A DNA stretch of 15,480 bases from SAR202 cluster bacterium (GCA_009392095.1 VFHF01000215.1:1-15480); one strand, 5' to 3'. Counted from the stretch's first letter, positions 7,081 to 14,525 are shown. Notes: generated from the sequence alone by a model not told the origin. Translations and numbers: made by a program.

Positions 7081-7178
7081 TATGGTCCTGTCCTGCCTTA
7101 AGGGCTGGCCGTCGTTTTTTCATCCGGCCGCACCGAACTAGCTAGAAGTTGCGATGCTCTGAAGCGAATGGTTCACGG

Positions 7179-8048
7179 CTACACAGGGTGGGCGAATTGA
7201 GCGTCCTCAGCCAGCATGCTGGACAGGCCCATGGCCTCGAAACAGTCCTCAAGACTGACCATGTTGTCCATCAGGTGAGAGGTGGTGCCAGTCTCTTTCA
7301 ACTGCGCCATGACCTGCCCAACCACATGGGCCACCGACAACAGGGCGCTAGCCGGATAGATAACGATCTTAAAGCCAAAATTCTCCAGTTCGGATGCCGA
7401 GAGCAGGGGAGACTTTCCAGACTCTACGAAATTGAATAACAGTGGAATATCAAGGTTCTTGGCGGCTCGTTCAACCTCTTCCGGTGTTCGCAGGGCTTCG
7501 ACGAACAACACGTCGGCCCCGGCTTTCACGTACTCGTCGCAGCGGTGCATGGCGTCGTCCCAACCGGTGACGGCGATGGAATCGGTGCGCACGATGATGG
7601 TGAAGTCGTCGTCGGTGCGGGCGTCGACCGCGGCCCTGATCTTTTGGATCATATCCTCGGTGGAAATGACCTTCTTGTCGTCCAGGTGGCCGCAGCGCTT
7701 GGGCGATTCTTGATCCTCTATGTGAATGGCCGCCACACCGGCCCGCTCGTACTGCCGAACGGTCCGGCGCACGTTCAACACTCCGCCGTAGCCCGTATCC
7801 GCATCCGCTATCAATGGCACGGCTAAGGTCTCGGTGATGGATGCAGCGTTCTGGACCATCTCGGTCATCGAGGCCAGGGCCAGGTCCGGGTAGCCTAGCT
7901 GCGCCACCGACGTTCCCGCCCCGGTCATGTAGACCGCCGGAAAACCGGCCTTCTGGATGATGTTTGCCGTGAGACAGTCGTAAGCCCCCGGCGCCTGGAT
8001 GATTCCCGGCTCCTTAAGCAGTTGGCGAAACCTGGTGGTCATGCGCAT
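7179..8048 (-). CDS. Isocitrate lyase/PEP mutase superfamily C-C lyase
   Basis: A TIM-barrel enzyme of 289 residues acting on small 2-oxo or branched dicarboxylic acids with Mg2+. Seen: the QAPGAYDCLTANI opening, Mg2+ ligands in DADTGYG (82-88), EDQ (111-113) and the active-site loop KRCGH (117-121), whose Cys is the general acid/base of true lyases (isocitrate, 2-methylisocitrate, 2,3-dimethylmalate). The loop continues L-D-D, where PrpB-type 2-methylisocitrate lyases have Arg after KRCGH, so methylisocitrate is not assured. Oxaloacetate decarboxylase and phosphonopyruvate hydrolase relatives usually lack this Cys. No prpC or prpD is in the window, so a methylcitrate cycle is not supported by context. 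The ATG at 8048 follows GGAG with 8-base spacing; the second ATG at 8042 is less well placed. A TATAAT lies upstream, suggesting its own promoter. Confidence 0.85.
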   Translation of the reverse strand: MRMTTRFRQLLKEPGIIQAPGAYDCLTANIIQKAGFPAVYMTGAGTSVAQLGYPDLALASMTEMVQNAASITETLAVPLIADADTGYGGVLNVRRTVRQYERAGVAAIHIEDQESPKRCGHLDDKKVISTEDMIQKIRAAVDARTDDDFTIIVRTDSIAVTGWDDAMHRCDEYVKAGADVLFVEALRTPEEVERAAKNLDIPLLFNFVESGKSPLLSASELENFGFKIVIYPASALLSVAHVVGQVMAQLKETGTTSHLMDNMVSLEDCFEAMGLSSMLAEDAQFAHPV

Positions 8049-8098
8049 GCGGTTACTCCGGACTGGGTGCTGAATCTGGACGTAAAAGACGTGCCGTT

Positions 8099-8104
8099 AT
8101 TATA
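8099..8104 (-). promoter_or_regulatory. Candidate -10 box before the lyase gene
   Basis: Exact TATAAT on the minus strand at 8104-8099, 51 bases before the start codon at 8048. No convincing -35 is seen at 16-18 bases (CCCTTT at 17; TTGAAT is present but only 13 bases away). It suggests that the lyase gene is transcribed apart from fabG. Confidence 0.4.
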
Positions 8105-8142
8105 CAGTGGCGGGCGGATTCAAAGGGGATAGGAACCGGGAA

Positions 8143-8895
8143 TCAGGCGATCATGCCGCCGTCGATGGTCAGAACTTGGCCGGTGATGTAGCTGGCGCCG
8201 TCGCTGCAAAGGAAGATTACGGCCTCGGCCACGTCCTCAGGGGTTCCGAACCGGCCCATGGGGATATTGGCCAGTATCTTCGCCTGAGTATCTTCGGATA
8301 GCTCATCAACCATGGCGGTGGTGATGTACCCGGGGGCCAGAGCGTTTACTGTGACGTTACGGGATGCCACCTCTCGGGCGACCGCCTTTGTGAGACCGAC
8401 CAGCCCGGCCTTGGCGGCGGCGTAGTTGGCCTGGCCCGGGTTTCCGGAAAGCCCCACCACCGAAGACATGTTGACCACCCGTCCGGACCGTTGCCGAATC
8501 ATGTGGGTCATGGCGTACTTGGTGCAGAGGAAGGCGCCGCGCAGATTCACATTTATGACGGAGTCGAAGTCTTCGGGCTTCATCCTAATCAACAGTTGGT
8601 CTTTGTTGATGCCGGCGTTGTTGACCAGTAGGTCGATGCTGCCGAAGTGTTCTACAACTTGCTTGATGACAGCTTGGGCTTTCTCTTCTTGGGAAACGTC
8701 GCCGCCGACCAAGAATGCTTCTCCGCCGGCTTGGCTGATGTTATCGACGACTACTGTGGCGGCGTCGGGGCTGGCATGATAATTAACGCCCACCCTGGCG
8801 CCGGCCTCGGCTAGGCGGCAGGCGACGACAGCGCCGATACCTCGGGAGGCCCCGGTGACCAATGCTACTTTGCCTCCCAGGTCGATACCGGGCAT
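8143..8895 (-). CDS. fabG: 3-oxoacyl-[acyl-carrier-protein] reductase
   Basis: Short-chain dehydrogenase of 250 residues that reduces 3-oxoacyl-ACP with NADPH in fatty acid elongation. Seen: the nucleotide-binding TGASRGIG (14-21), DLLVNNAGI (88-96), LLIRMKPEDFDSVINVNL (101-118, FabG-like) with Asn117, Ser145 in NMSSVVG, and YAAAK giving Tyr158 and Lys162, so the Asn-Ser-Tyr-Lys tetrad is complete. The C-terminus ITGQVLTIDGGM is typical. It starts 9 bases after the plsX stop. Its place beside plsX and a hydratase/dehydratase supports a biosynthetic FabG rather than another SDR, although SDR substrates are hard to call from sequence alone. Confidence 0.9.
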   Translation of the reverse strand: MPGIDLGGKVALVTGASRGIGAVVACRLAEAGARVGVNYHASPDAATVVVDNISQAGGEAFLVGGDVSQEEKAQAVIKQVVEHFGSIDLLVNNAGINKDQLLIRMKPEDFDSVINVNLRGAFLCTKYAMTHMIRQRSGRVVNMSSVVGLSGNPGQANYAAAKAGLVGLTKAVAREVASRNVTVNALAPGYITTAMVDELSEDTQAKILANIPMGRFGTPEDVAEAVIFLCSDGASYITGQVLTIDGGMIA

Positions 8896-8904
8896 CGGTT
8901 GAAT

Positions 8905-9960
8905 TTACCTGCCCGCGCTGCTGCCGGTGGCTTTGGCTGCAGCGTTCTTGTTCATCGTGGCCAGGTCTTCTCTCATTATGTCGACCATGCCCAGGTTCAC
9001 ATAGCGGACGGCGGTGCTGATCGCCGCCAATATCTCATCGGCACGGCTTGAACCGTGGCCCACAATCACCGGGCCCTTTACTCCGAATAATGGGCCGCCG
9101 TTGGTGCGGGTGCGGGTGGTCAATTGGACCATTTCCGCGGCGAATTTTTCGAGCGTTGTCTCGTCGAGGGCCGAGGACAGCCGCTTATCGGCGTATGCGG
9201 CGAAAGCCCGGCCGATCCCCTCGGTGAATTTGATCAGAATGTTGCCAACAAAGCCATCTGCGATTATAACTTCAGCCTTCTCAGTGAAGAAGTCCATACC
9301 CTCCACGTTGCCAACGAAGTTCATGCCGCTGTCTTGGAATATTTGGTAGGCCTCTTGGACCTGCTTGTTGCCCTTATTTGATTCCGACCCAACACTGAGT
9401 AGGGCCACTCTGGGGTTCTCGATGCCCATATAAGTACGCGCCCAGGTGACGCCAAGGGACGCGAAGTTGAGCAGCAGACCGGGACGGCAGTCGATATTTG
9501 CCCCAATGTCCACCAGAACAGTGTTCGGCGCCAGACCGAGGAATGGTCCGCCTATGCATGGCCGGTCCAAACCTTCCATCAGACCCAGGGTCAGGACGGC
9601 GCTGGCCATGGACCCGCCGGTAGACCCCATGGAAACCATGACGTCGGCATCGCCACTCTTGACCAGACTGGTGGCAACCAACACGGACGACCTCGGTTTG
9701 GTCCGCATAGCCTGGAGGGGGTGTTCATCGTCCCCGATCTTATCTTCGGAGGCCGCGGTACTCACGGATAAACCCGATGTATCGTACTTGGCTAGCTCTT
9801 CTTCCACAGGACCGGGGTCGCCGACCAGTATTATCTCGGCGTTAGTGGCCCTGGCGGCCTCGATGGCCCCCTTGACCGTCTCCACAGGCCCGTGGTCCCC
9901 ACCCATGGCGTCCATCGCCACTCGAACAGGCGCCGATCCATTGTCCGTCGCTTTTTGCAT
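8905..9960 (-). CDS. plsX: Phosphate acyltransferase PlsX
   Basis: Peripheral membrane enzyme that turns acyl-ACP and phosphate into acyl-phosphate, the donor for PlsY in glycerophospholipid synthesis. The 351-residue product has the family length. Diagnostic stretches: VAMDAMGGDHGP (14-25), SMGSTGG (110-116), VDIGAN (150-155), ADGFVGNILIK (234-244) and GVKGPVIVGHGSS (about 304-316). The ATG at 9960 has a strong ribosome site (GAGGAAGGA, 5-base spacing). It is the middle gene of the MaoC-type dehydratase, plsX, fabG operon; the commonly adjacent fabH, fabD and acpP are not between plsX and fabG here. Confidence 0.95.
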   Translation of the reverse strand: MQKATDNGSAPVRVAMDAMGGDHGPVETVKGAIEAARATNAEIILVGDPGPVEEELAKYDTSGLSVSTAASEDKIGDDEHPLQAMRTKPRSSVLVATSLVKSGDADVMVSMGSTGGSMASAVLTLGLMEGLDRPCIGGPFLGLAPNTVLVDIGANIDCRPGLLLNFASLGVTWARTYMGIENPRVALLSVGSESNKGNKQVQEAYQIFQDSGMNFVGNVEGMDFFTEKAEVIIADGFVGNILIKFTEGIGRAFAAYADKRLSSALDETTLEKFAAEMVQLTTRTRTNGGPLFGVKGPVIVGHGSSRADEILAAISTAVRYVNLGMVDIMREDLATMNKNAAAKATGSSAGR

Positions 9961-10035
9961 AGTGTTCCTTCCTCGTCTGACTGACGGCGCACTCTTTGGT
10001 TTATCGCCGGGCCATTCGGTAAAGGTTCCTATCTC

Positions 10036-10848
10036 TTAATTTATATTCAATCCGGCAGTGCCGGAGATAAGTTCCTGCCCGCTGGCGCTGTTCCTAACCC
10101 CCACCGAATAGGTGCGGGATGGGCCGTTTTCCTTGGATAGGTTGCCCCATGCCTCGACCCGGTCGCCAAGGTAGGCTGCTCCTTTGAACCTGACCCTGAG
10201 GCCGCCGGATTCCAGCCAGTCCCGCCCGTGGGCGGCGGCCATCATCTCGGAAACGAAGGCCAGGGTTAGCATGCCGTGGGCGATAATACCACCGAACTGG
10301 GTCTTGGCAGCAAATTCCGCATCAAGGTGCAGCGGGTTATCGTCGCCCGACGCATTGGCGTAGGCGTTCAATCGCTCTTGGTTGATCTCTTTTGAGATAA
10401 CGCCCAATCCGCTTTCTACCGGCCCGGCTTTCTGGGCTTCGGAGTCCTTCGGTTCCAGCGCAGTAGCGGCCTCGGGTGGCACGAGCACAGTGCTTTTTGA
10501 CGTGAGCGCCAGCGCTCCGGCGGACTCCACGCTACAGGTCACTGTGATGAACTCCAGACCAGCACGGCGGCGCGGTTTCTCGACAAGAGCGGTGATATTC
10601 ACCTCGCTACCGATGGCCACCGGGGTCTGGGTATCAACTTCCTGCAGGCTGTGGATGGCGCCGGGAGGGAGGGCCAGCTCTCGAAGCAACGCTCCCAAAG
10701 CCGAGGCCGCGGAGTAAAGAGGAGGGGCGATGCCGGTGTCTTTGTAGATCGTAAACGAGTCGCCAACTGAGTACAGGTACTCACCAACCGAGTCCTGGGT
10801 CGCAACAAAAGAGCCCAAGTCCAATTCGCGCTCGGTCTCAACCAACAA
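10036..10848 (-). CDS. MaoC-type double-hotdog hydratase/dehydratase
   Basis: A 270-residue protein with two hotdog folds: a degenerate N-terminal half (about 5-125, FAS1/MaoC N-terminal dehydratase type) and a C-terminal MaoC domain (about 150-268). The latter carries the hydratase-2 motif YANASGDDNPLHLD with catalytic Asp169 and His174, then GGIIAHGMLTLAF. Family members add water to (2E)-enoyl-CoA or remove it from (3R)-hydroxyacyl-ACP. Being first in an operon with plsX and fabG, it may serve as the 3-hydroxyacyl-ACP dehydratase in place of FabZ; this is inference. No in-frame ATG exists near the start. I use TTG 10848, with GGGAGG 10 bases upstream; a stop lies in frame at 10857-10855. 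A neighbouring TTG at 10845 is equally possible. The gene lies 75 bases before plsX. Confidence 0.85.
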   Translation of the reverse strand: MLVETERELDLGSFVATQDSVGEYLYSVGDSFTIYKDTGIAPPLYSAASALGALLRELALPPGAIHSLQEVDTQTPVAIGSEVNITALVEKPRRRAGLEFITVTCSVESAGALALTSKSTVLVPPEAATALEPKDSEAQKAGPVESGLGVISKEINQERLNAYANASGDDNPLHLDAEFAAKTQFGGIIAHGMLTLAFVSEMMAAAHGRDWLESGGLRVRFKGAAYLGDRVEAWGNLSKENGPSRTYSVGVRNSASGQELISGTAGLNIN

Positions 10849-10862
10849 TACCAGTCATCCTC

Positions 10863-10885
10863 CCTGCCCCAGTCATTCCGGCAGG
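10863..10885 (-). other. Small hairpin in the lipid operon leader
   Basis: Minus strand CCTGCC (10885-10880) and GGCAGG (10868-10863) can form a 6-bp GC stem with an 11-base loop; the ribosome site GGGAGG of the dehydratase gene overlaps the end of the 3' arm. The octamer ATGACTGG occurs in the loop (10877-10870) and again beside the ribosome site (10858-10851). This could affect translation, but the stem is short. Confidence 0.35.
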
Positions 10886-10889
10886 CCCG

Positions 10890-10918
10890 ATTATACCCAC
10901 GGCCAGGCTCCCCAGCAA
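10890..10918 (-). promoter_or_regulatory. Promoter of the dehydratase-plsX-fabG operon
   Basis: Minus strand TTGCTG (10918-10913), 17-base spacer, exact TATAAT (10895-10890). Transcription would start near 10883, about 35 bases before the TTG start codon. It lies in the 129-bp gap behind the L-2-hydroxyglutarate oxidase gene, which makes the lipid operon independent of it. Confidence 0.6.
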
Positions 10919-10977
10919 CATTATGTACATCCGGCTTAGCCAGATTTGATGCAGACTCTAGATGAGCGATTCGTAGC

Positions 10978-12195
10978 CTAAATCGGCGCCCCAAAGTTTT
11001 CCACTGCCAAACCGGCGATGTGGTCCCCAATTGCCAGCGACGATGTTGCTCCCGGGGATGGGGCGTTCAAAACATGGATCGCGTCACGCCCTTGGATGAT
11101 GCTGAAATCGTCCAACAGGGAGCCGTCACGCGCCACGGCCTGGGCCCGCACGCCGGAGCCGCCACTGTCTAGGTCAGAGTTCCGGATCTCCGGGATCAGC
11201 CGCTGCAGGTCGTGGAGGAACACCCGTTTATTGAAGGAACGGTAGACCTCACCCATACCAATCTTCCAATACTTCGCAGCCATCTTCCAGAATCCGGGGT
11301 AGGCCAGGTTGGCCATACTCTCACCAAGGCTAAAGTCGCGTTTACGGTAGCCTTCCCGCCGCAAAGCCATCACTGCGTTGGGGCCGGCTTCCACGTGGCC
11401 CTTGATGTTGCGGGTGAAGTGAACGCCAAGGAATGGAAACTGGGGGTCGGGCACCGGATAGATCAGCCCGGACACCAGATGATGGCTCTCCGGGCGCAGT
11501 GTGTAGTACTCGCCCCGGAACGGGATGATCTTGACGCCCAGTTTCTCGCCGGTCATGGTGGCAACCTTGTCGGCATACAACCCGGCGCAGTTGATCAGAT
11601 GTTTGGCCTGAAGAGTCCCTTTAGTTGTCTCCAATGCCACGGAACCGGTCATGTTGGTGATCTTCTTCAACGCGGCACCGGTAAAGATGTCCCCGCCGGC
11701 CTGCTGGAATTTGTTGGCGAAGGCGGCGGCTACTTTTGTAAAGTCGACTATCCCCGTGTGGGGCGCCCACAATGCGCGCATTCCGACGGTGTGCGGCTCG
11801 ATCTCTTTCAGTCTTTCTGGGCCGACGATCTCCAGGTCCGGCACTCCGTTGGCCGTTCCCCGCTCAAAGAGGTCTTGGAGGCGGCCAAGTTCAGACTCGT
11901 TCAGGGCGACTATGACCTTTCCGCACTGCTGATATTCGATCTCATTCTCATCGCAGAACTTGACCATGTTGTTCAGGCCGGCGACGCAGAATTGGGCCTT
12001 GTGGGAGCCGGGCCGGTAGTAGATCCCAGAGTGCATCACGCCACTATTATGGCCGGTCTGGTGCGTGGCAAGTTGCGCCTCTTTCTCGATCACAGCGACC
12101 CGCCAGTTGGGGGCGCGTTCCATCAGCTGCATGGCCGTGGACAGCCCCAATATGCCGCCTCCGATGATCGCTATATCGTACTGGTTCGATTCCAT
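10978..12195 (-). CDS. lhgO: L-2-hydroxyglutarate oxidase/dehydrogenase
   Basis: FAD-dependent oxidoreductase of 405 residues that oxidises L-2-hydroxyglutarate to 2-oxoglutarate and passes electrons to oxygen or the quinone pool. Seen: the dinucleotide-binding YDIAIIGGGILGLSTA from residue 6, HQTGHNSGVMHSGIYYRPGS (45-64), a hallmark of LhgO, FRGEYYTL, IYPVPDPQFPFLGVHFTR and VEAGPNAVMALRREGYRKRDF, and the C-terminal GVRAQAVARDGSLLDDF and NAPSPGATSSLAIG. The frame runs open to 12393, but homologues begin at MxxxYDIAIIGGG; ATG 12195 is preceded by GAGG with 7-base spacing, so I start there. It diverges from the flavin oxidoreductase gene. No signal peptide. Confidence 0.93.
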   Translation of the reverse strand: MESNQYDIAIIGGGILGLSTAMQLMERAPNWRVAVIEKEAQLATHQTGHNSGVMHSGIYYRPGSHKAQFCVAGLNNMVKFCDENEIEYQQCGKVIVALNESELGRLQDLFERGTANGVPDLEIVGPERLKEIEPHTVGMRALWAPHTGIVDFTKVAAAFANKFQQAGGDIFTGAALKKITNMTGSVALETTKGTLQAKHLINCAGLYADKVATMTGEKLGVKIIPFRGEYYTLRPESHHLVSGLIYPVPDPQFPFLGVHFTRNIKGHVEAGPNAVMALRREGYRKRDFSLGESMANLAYPGFWKMAAKYWKIGMGEVYRSFNKRVFLHDLQRLIPEIRNSDLDSGGSGVRAQAVARDGSLLDDFSIIQGRDAIHVLNAPSPGATSSLAIGDHIAGLAVENFGAPI

Positions 12196-12255
12196 CTGTC
12201 GCCTCGTAAACTCTGCTCGGACCGTTGCCGGTTCCCATGTTGGCGGGTGTGGGGT

Positions 12256-12284
12256 AGGGTAGTCCGACGCGGTGGGACGGTCAA
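12256..12284 (-). promoter_or_regulatory. Candidate promoter of lhgO
   Basis: Minus strand TTGACC (12284-12279; 5 of 6), 17-base spacer, TACCCT (12261-12256; 3 of 6). It gives a leader of about 54 bases before ATG 12195. The opposite strand has a sister promoter at 12308-12336. Confidence 0.4.
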
Positions 12285-12307
12285 GACCGGCGAGGCTGGT
12301 CGATTCC

Positions 12308-12336
12308 TTGACCCCTGGCCCGGCATGAAGTACTTT
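12308..12336 (+). promoter_or_regulatory. Candidate promoter of the flavin oxidoreductase gene set
   Basis: TTGACC (12308-12313; 5 of 6), exactly 17 bases, TACTTT (12331-12336; 3 of 6). Transcription would start near 12343, after the upstream TTG codon at 12336, which supports the ATG at 12411 as translation start. Confidence 0.4.
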
Positions 12337-12410
12337 TGAACGTGGCCCGGCCCAGGGAGATGTTTCTCCGCCTGGACAAAGGCAATACCTCACCCGATTT
12401 GGAGCACCTC

Positions 12411-13460
12411 ATGCACTTTGGCGCATTCATGGAGTTTGGCAGCCGGTCCGGGGTTAGCGAGGCCCAAGCATTCAAAGAAGGGTTCCGGATGGTCGATGCG
12501 GCCGAGGAGATGGGTCTGGACGGCGTTTGGCTGGCCGAACTGCATTTCAACCCAACCCGCTCGGTGCTGTCGTCTCCTATCGTGGTGGCGACCTCGATAG
12601 CCACCAGGACCAAGCGGCTCCGGGTCGGTATGGCCGTCTACGTACTACCGCTGAGCAACCCCCTGCGCATCGCCGAGGAAGTGGCGACCGTCGACCACAT
12701 CAGCGAAGGCCGGTTCGAATTTGGCATCGGTCGCAGCGGATTCGCCCGTTCCTACGATGTCTTCGGTATCGCCTACGATGAAAGCCAAGAACGGTTCGCA
12801 GAGTCCCTGCAAATCATCCTCCAGGCTTGGAAAGGCAAGGAATTCTCCTATCAGGGCAAATACTACAGCGTTGAGAACGCCACCATCACACCGTCGCCTT
12901 ACCAGCAGCCCCACCCGCCGCTGCGCATCGCCGCCAACTCTGCCGATACTTTCGTCAGGCTGGGCCAGGCCGGCCACCCCATATTCGTGGGTCTGCGGGG
13001 CATGGATGTACCCGAGCTCCAAAAGAATGTAAAAGAGTACCGCCGGGCCTGGAATGAAGCCGGGCACCCCGGCGATGGCGACGTTTCCCTTCGTATCCCG
13101 GTCTACGCCGGTGAAACCAAGCAAGAGGCGTTGGACGAGCCGTTCGAGAGCATCGGCGGCTACTTCGGGCGGATGGGTAGTCTCTACCGCGATCAGGCCG
13201 GTAAAGCGGGCCTGGAGTCCACCGAACTAGCCAGCGGCCGGGCCGACCAACTGGCCGCCTTGAGTTATGACGAGATGCTGAAGACCAAGATCGCTTTCGG
13301 CACCGCTGAAGGCCTGATCGACCGTTTCACCCAACTGAAAGAAGAACTGGGGCTAGATGGAGTTGTCGCCGAACTCAACCCCGGCGGCCTGATCCCAGAA
13401 GAGAGAGTCCTGCGCAGCCTGCGCATCGTCATCGAGAAGGTCATGCCGGCCTTCAAGTGA
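12411..13460 (+). CDS. LLM-class flavin-dependent oxidoreductase
   Basis: Luciferase-like monooxygenase fold protein of 349 residues using FMN or F420 as cofactor; the substrate cannot be told. Seen: the MHFGAFMEFG opening strand, AAEEMGLDGVWLAELHF (30-46), IATRTKRLRVGMAVYVLPLSNPLRIAEE (63-90), VDHISEGRFEFGIGRSGF (94-111) and a C-terminal FGTAEGLIDRF...GLDGVVAELNPGG, the usual layout of this family. The frame is open from TTG 12336, but I start at ATG 12411 because the family begins with this strand, GGAG lies 7 bases upstream, and the candidate promoter overlaps the longer version. First gene of a plus-strand set, 25 bases before the 2-hydroxyacid dehydrogenase gene. Such oxidoreductases are numerous in SAR202 Chloroflexota, which is one basis for my taxonomic guess. 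Confidence 0.88.
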   Translation: MHFGAFMEFGSRSGVSEAQAFKEGFRMVDAAEEMGLDGVWLAELHFNPTRSVLSSPIVVATSIATRTKRLRVGMAVYVLPLSNPLRIAEEVATVDHISEGRFEFGIGRSGFARSYDVFGIAYDESQERFAESLQIILQAWKGKEFSYQGKYYSVENATITPSPYQQPHPPLRIAANSADTFVRLGQAGHPIFVGLRGMDVPELQKNVKEYRRAWNEAGHPGDGDVSLRIPVYAGETKQEALDEPFESIGGYFGRMGSLYRDQAGKAGLESTELASGRADQLAALSYDEMLKTKIAFGTAEGLIDRFTQLKEELGLDGVVAELNPGGLIPEERVLRSLRIVIEKVMPAFK

Positions 13461-13485
13461 TATCCAGATCCGAACCGAAATAGAG

Positions 13486-14481
13486 TTGACCGAGTTGAAA
13501 CTAGCAGTATTAGATGATTACCAAGGCACAGCCAAGGACCTGGGCGATTGGGGCCAGTTGGCTCCCGGAACGGATGTTGAATTCTTCCATGACCATGTCG
13601 CCGACGAAAAAGCGCTGGTCAACCGGCTCAAAGATTTCGACATGGTCATGGGTATGCGGGAACGAACCCCCTTCACCCGGTCGATACTCACCCAGTTGCC
13701 CAAACTGAAACTGCTTATGACCACCGGTCTGCGCAACGCCTCGTTCGACATCGAAGCCGCAACCGAGCTGGGTATCCCCGTCTGCGGAGCGCCCGGCTCC
13801 GGAGAGGGACCCACCGAACTCACCTGGGGACTGATAATCTCCATGCTCCGCCACATTCATGAAGAGGACCAACGGTCCAGAGATGGGTCATGGGGCACCA
13901 CGGTCGGCGTGGGACTCAAGGGCAAGACTCTGGGTCTGATCGGGCTGGGCCACATCGGGTCGTTGGTGGCCCGGGTCGGGTCGGCCTTCGACATGAACAT
14001 CATCGCCTGGAGCCAGAACATGACCGCCGAGCAGGCCGCGGGGTGCGACGCTACCCTGGTGGACAAAGAGACCCTGTTCAAAGAGGCGGACATCGTATCC
14101 GTCCACCTGGTGCTCAGTGACCGCAGCCGGGGTCTAGTCGGAGCGGCTGAACTGGCGTTGATGAAGCCCACCGCCTACCTGGTGAACATCTCCCGCGGGC
14201 CGATAGTCGATGAGAAGGCCCTGATCGACGTGTTGGAGCGGAAGGCCATCGCCGGGGCGGCATTAGACACCTTCGACATCGAGCCGTTGCCCTTGAGCCA
14301 TCCCCTCTTCAAGACACCAAACACCCTGATCTGCCCCCATCTGGGCTACGTTACAGAAGAAAGCTACCGGGCCTTCTATTCAGGAATAATAGAGAACGTC
14401 CGCGCCTTCACCAGTGGGGAACCCGTTCGGGTGATCAACTCCGACGTGCTAACCTCAAACCGGTTCAGGGGATACGAGTAG
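13486..14481 (+). CDS. D-isomer-specific 2-hydroxyacid dehydrogenase, NAD-dependent
   Basis: A 331-residue enzyme that interconverts a D-2-hydroxyacid and a 2-oxoacid with NAD(P). Seen: the substrate-domain start KLAVLDDYQG, the Rossmann motif GLGHIG (153-158) within KGKTLGLIGLGHIGSLVARVG, VHLVLSDRSRGLVG (206-219), and the catalytic triad Arg237 (NISRGPIVDE), Glu266 (DTFDIEPLP) and His285 (CPHLGYVTEE). Substrate is open: the family covers glycerate, phosphoglycerate, lactate, hydroxyisocaproate and formate. No ATG is in frame near the start; TTG 13486 is used, and TTG 13495 (MKLAVLDDYQ) would fit the family equally well. Ribosome site weak. Transcribed with the upstream flavin oxidoreductase. 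A long hairpin follows the stop. Confidence 0.9.
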   Translation: MTELKLAVLDDYQGTAKDLGDWGQLAPGTDVEFFHDHVADEKALVNRLKDFDMVMGMRERTPFTRSILTQLPKLKLLMTTGLRNASFDIEAATELGIPVCGAPGSGEGPTELTWGLIISMLRHIHEEDQRSRDGSWGTTVGVGLKGKTLGLIGLGHIGSLVARVGSAFDMNIIAWSQNMTAEQAAGCDATLVDKETLFKEADIVSVHLVLSDRSRGLVGAAELALMKPTAYLVNISRGPIVDEKALIDVLERKAIAGAALDTFDIEPLPLSHPLFKTPNTLICPHLGYVTEESYRAFYSGIIENVRAFTSGEPVRVINSDVLTSNRFRGYE

Positions 14482-14487
14482 AAAAGA

Positions 14488-14525
14488 GACAGATTTCCTT
14501 TCCCTGAAGGGAGAGGGAATCTGTC
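14488..14525. repeat. 17-bp inverted repeat (strong hairpin) behind the dehydrogenase gene
   Basis: GACAGATTTCCTTTCCC (14488-14504) and GGGAGAGGGAATCTGTC (14509-14525) pair over 17 bp with two G-U wobbles and a TGAA tetraloop. It begins 6 bases after the stop. No T run follows on the plus strand, so it is not a standard intrinsic terminator for this operon; on the minus strand it is followed by TCTTTTCT. It may be a REP-like dispersed element, an mRNA 3'-end stabiliser or a poor bidirectional terminator. The rest of 14526-14594 holds only a small TCGAC-TGT-GTCGA palindrome (14527-14539). Confidence 0.85.

Noticed and set aside
7115..7120. TTTTTT run between the nicotinamidase and lyase genes as a terminator
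   Set aside because: It is on the plus strand while both genes are on the minus strand, and it lies in the loop of a short GGCCG/CGGCC repeat rather than after a stem.
7179..8048. Naming the lyase prpB
   Set aside because: The Arg after KRCGH is missing and no methylcitrate-cycle gene is nearby, so the symbol would overstate what is known.
11212..12339. A 375-codon plus-strand open frame opposite lhgO
   Set aside because: It lies wholly antisense to a clearly recognised FAD oxidase, its translation shows no family motif, and long antisense frames are expected in GC-rich genes.
12196..12393. N-terminal extension of L-2-hydroxyglutarate oxidase to 12393
   Set aside because: The family starts just before YDIAIIGGG; ATG 12195 has a ribosome site and the extension overlaps both candidate promoters.
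12336..12410. TTG start 75 bases upstream for the flavin oxidoreductase
   Set aside because: The family begins at MHFGAF, ATG 12411 is preceded by GGAG, and the upstream part overlaps a likely promoter.
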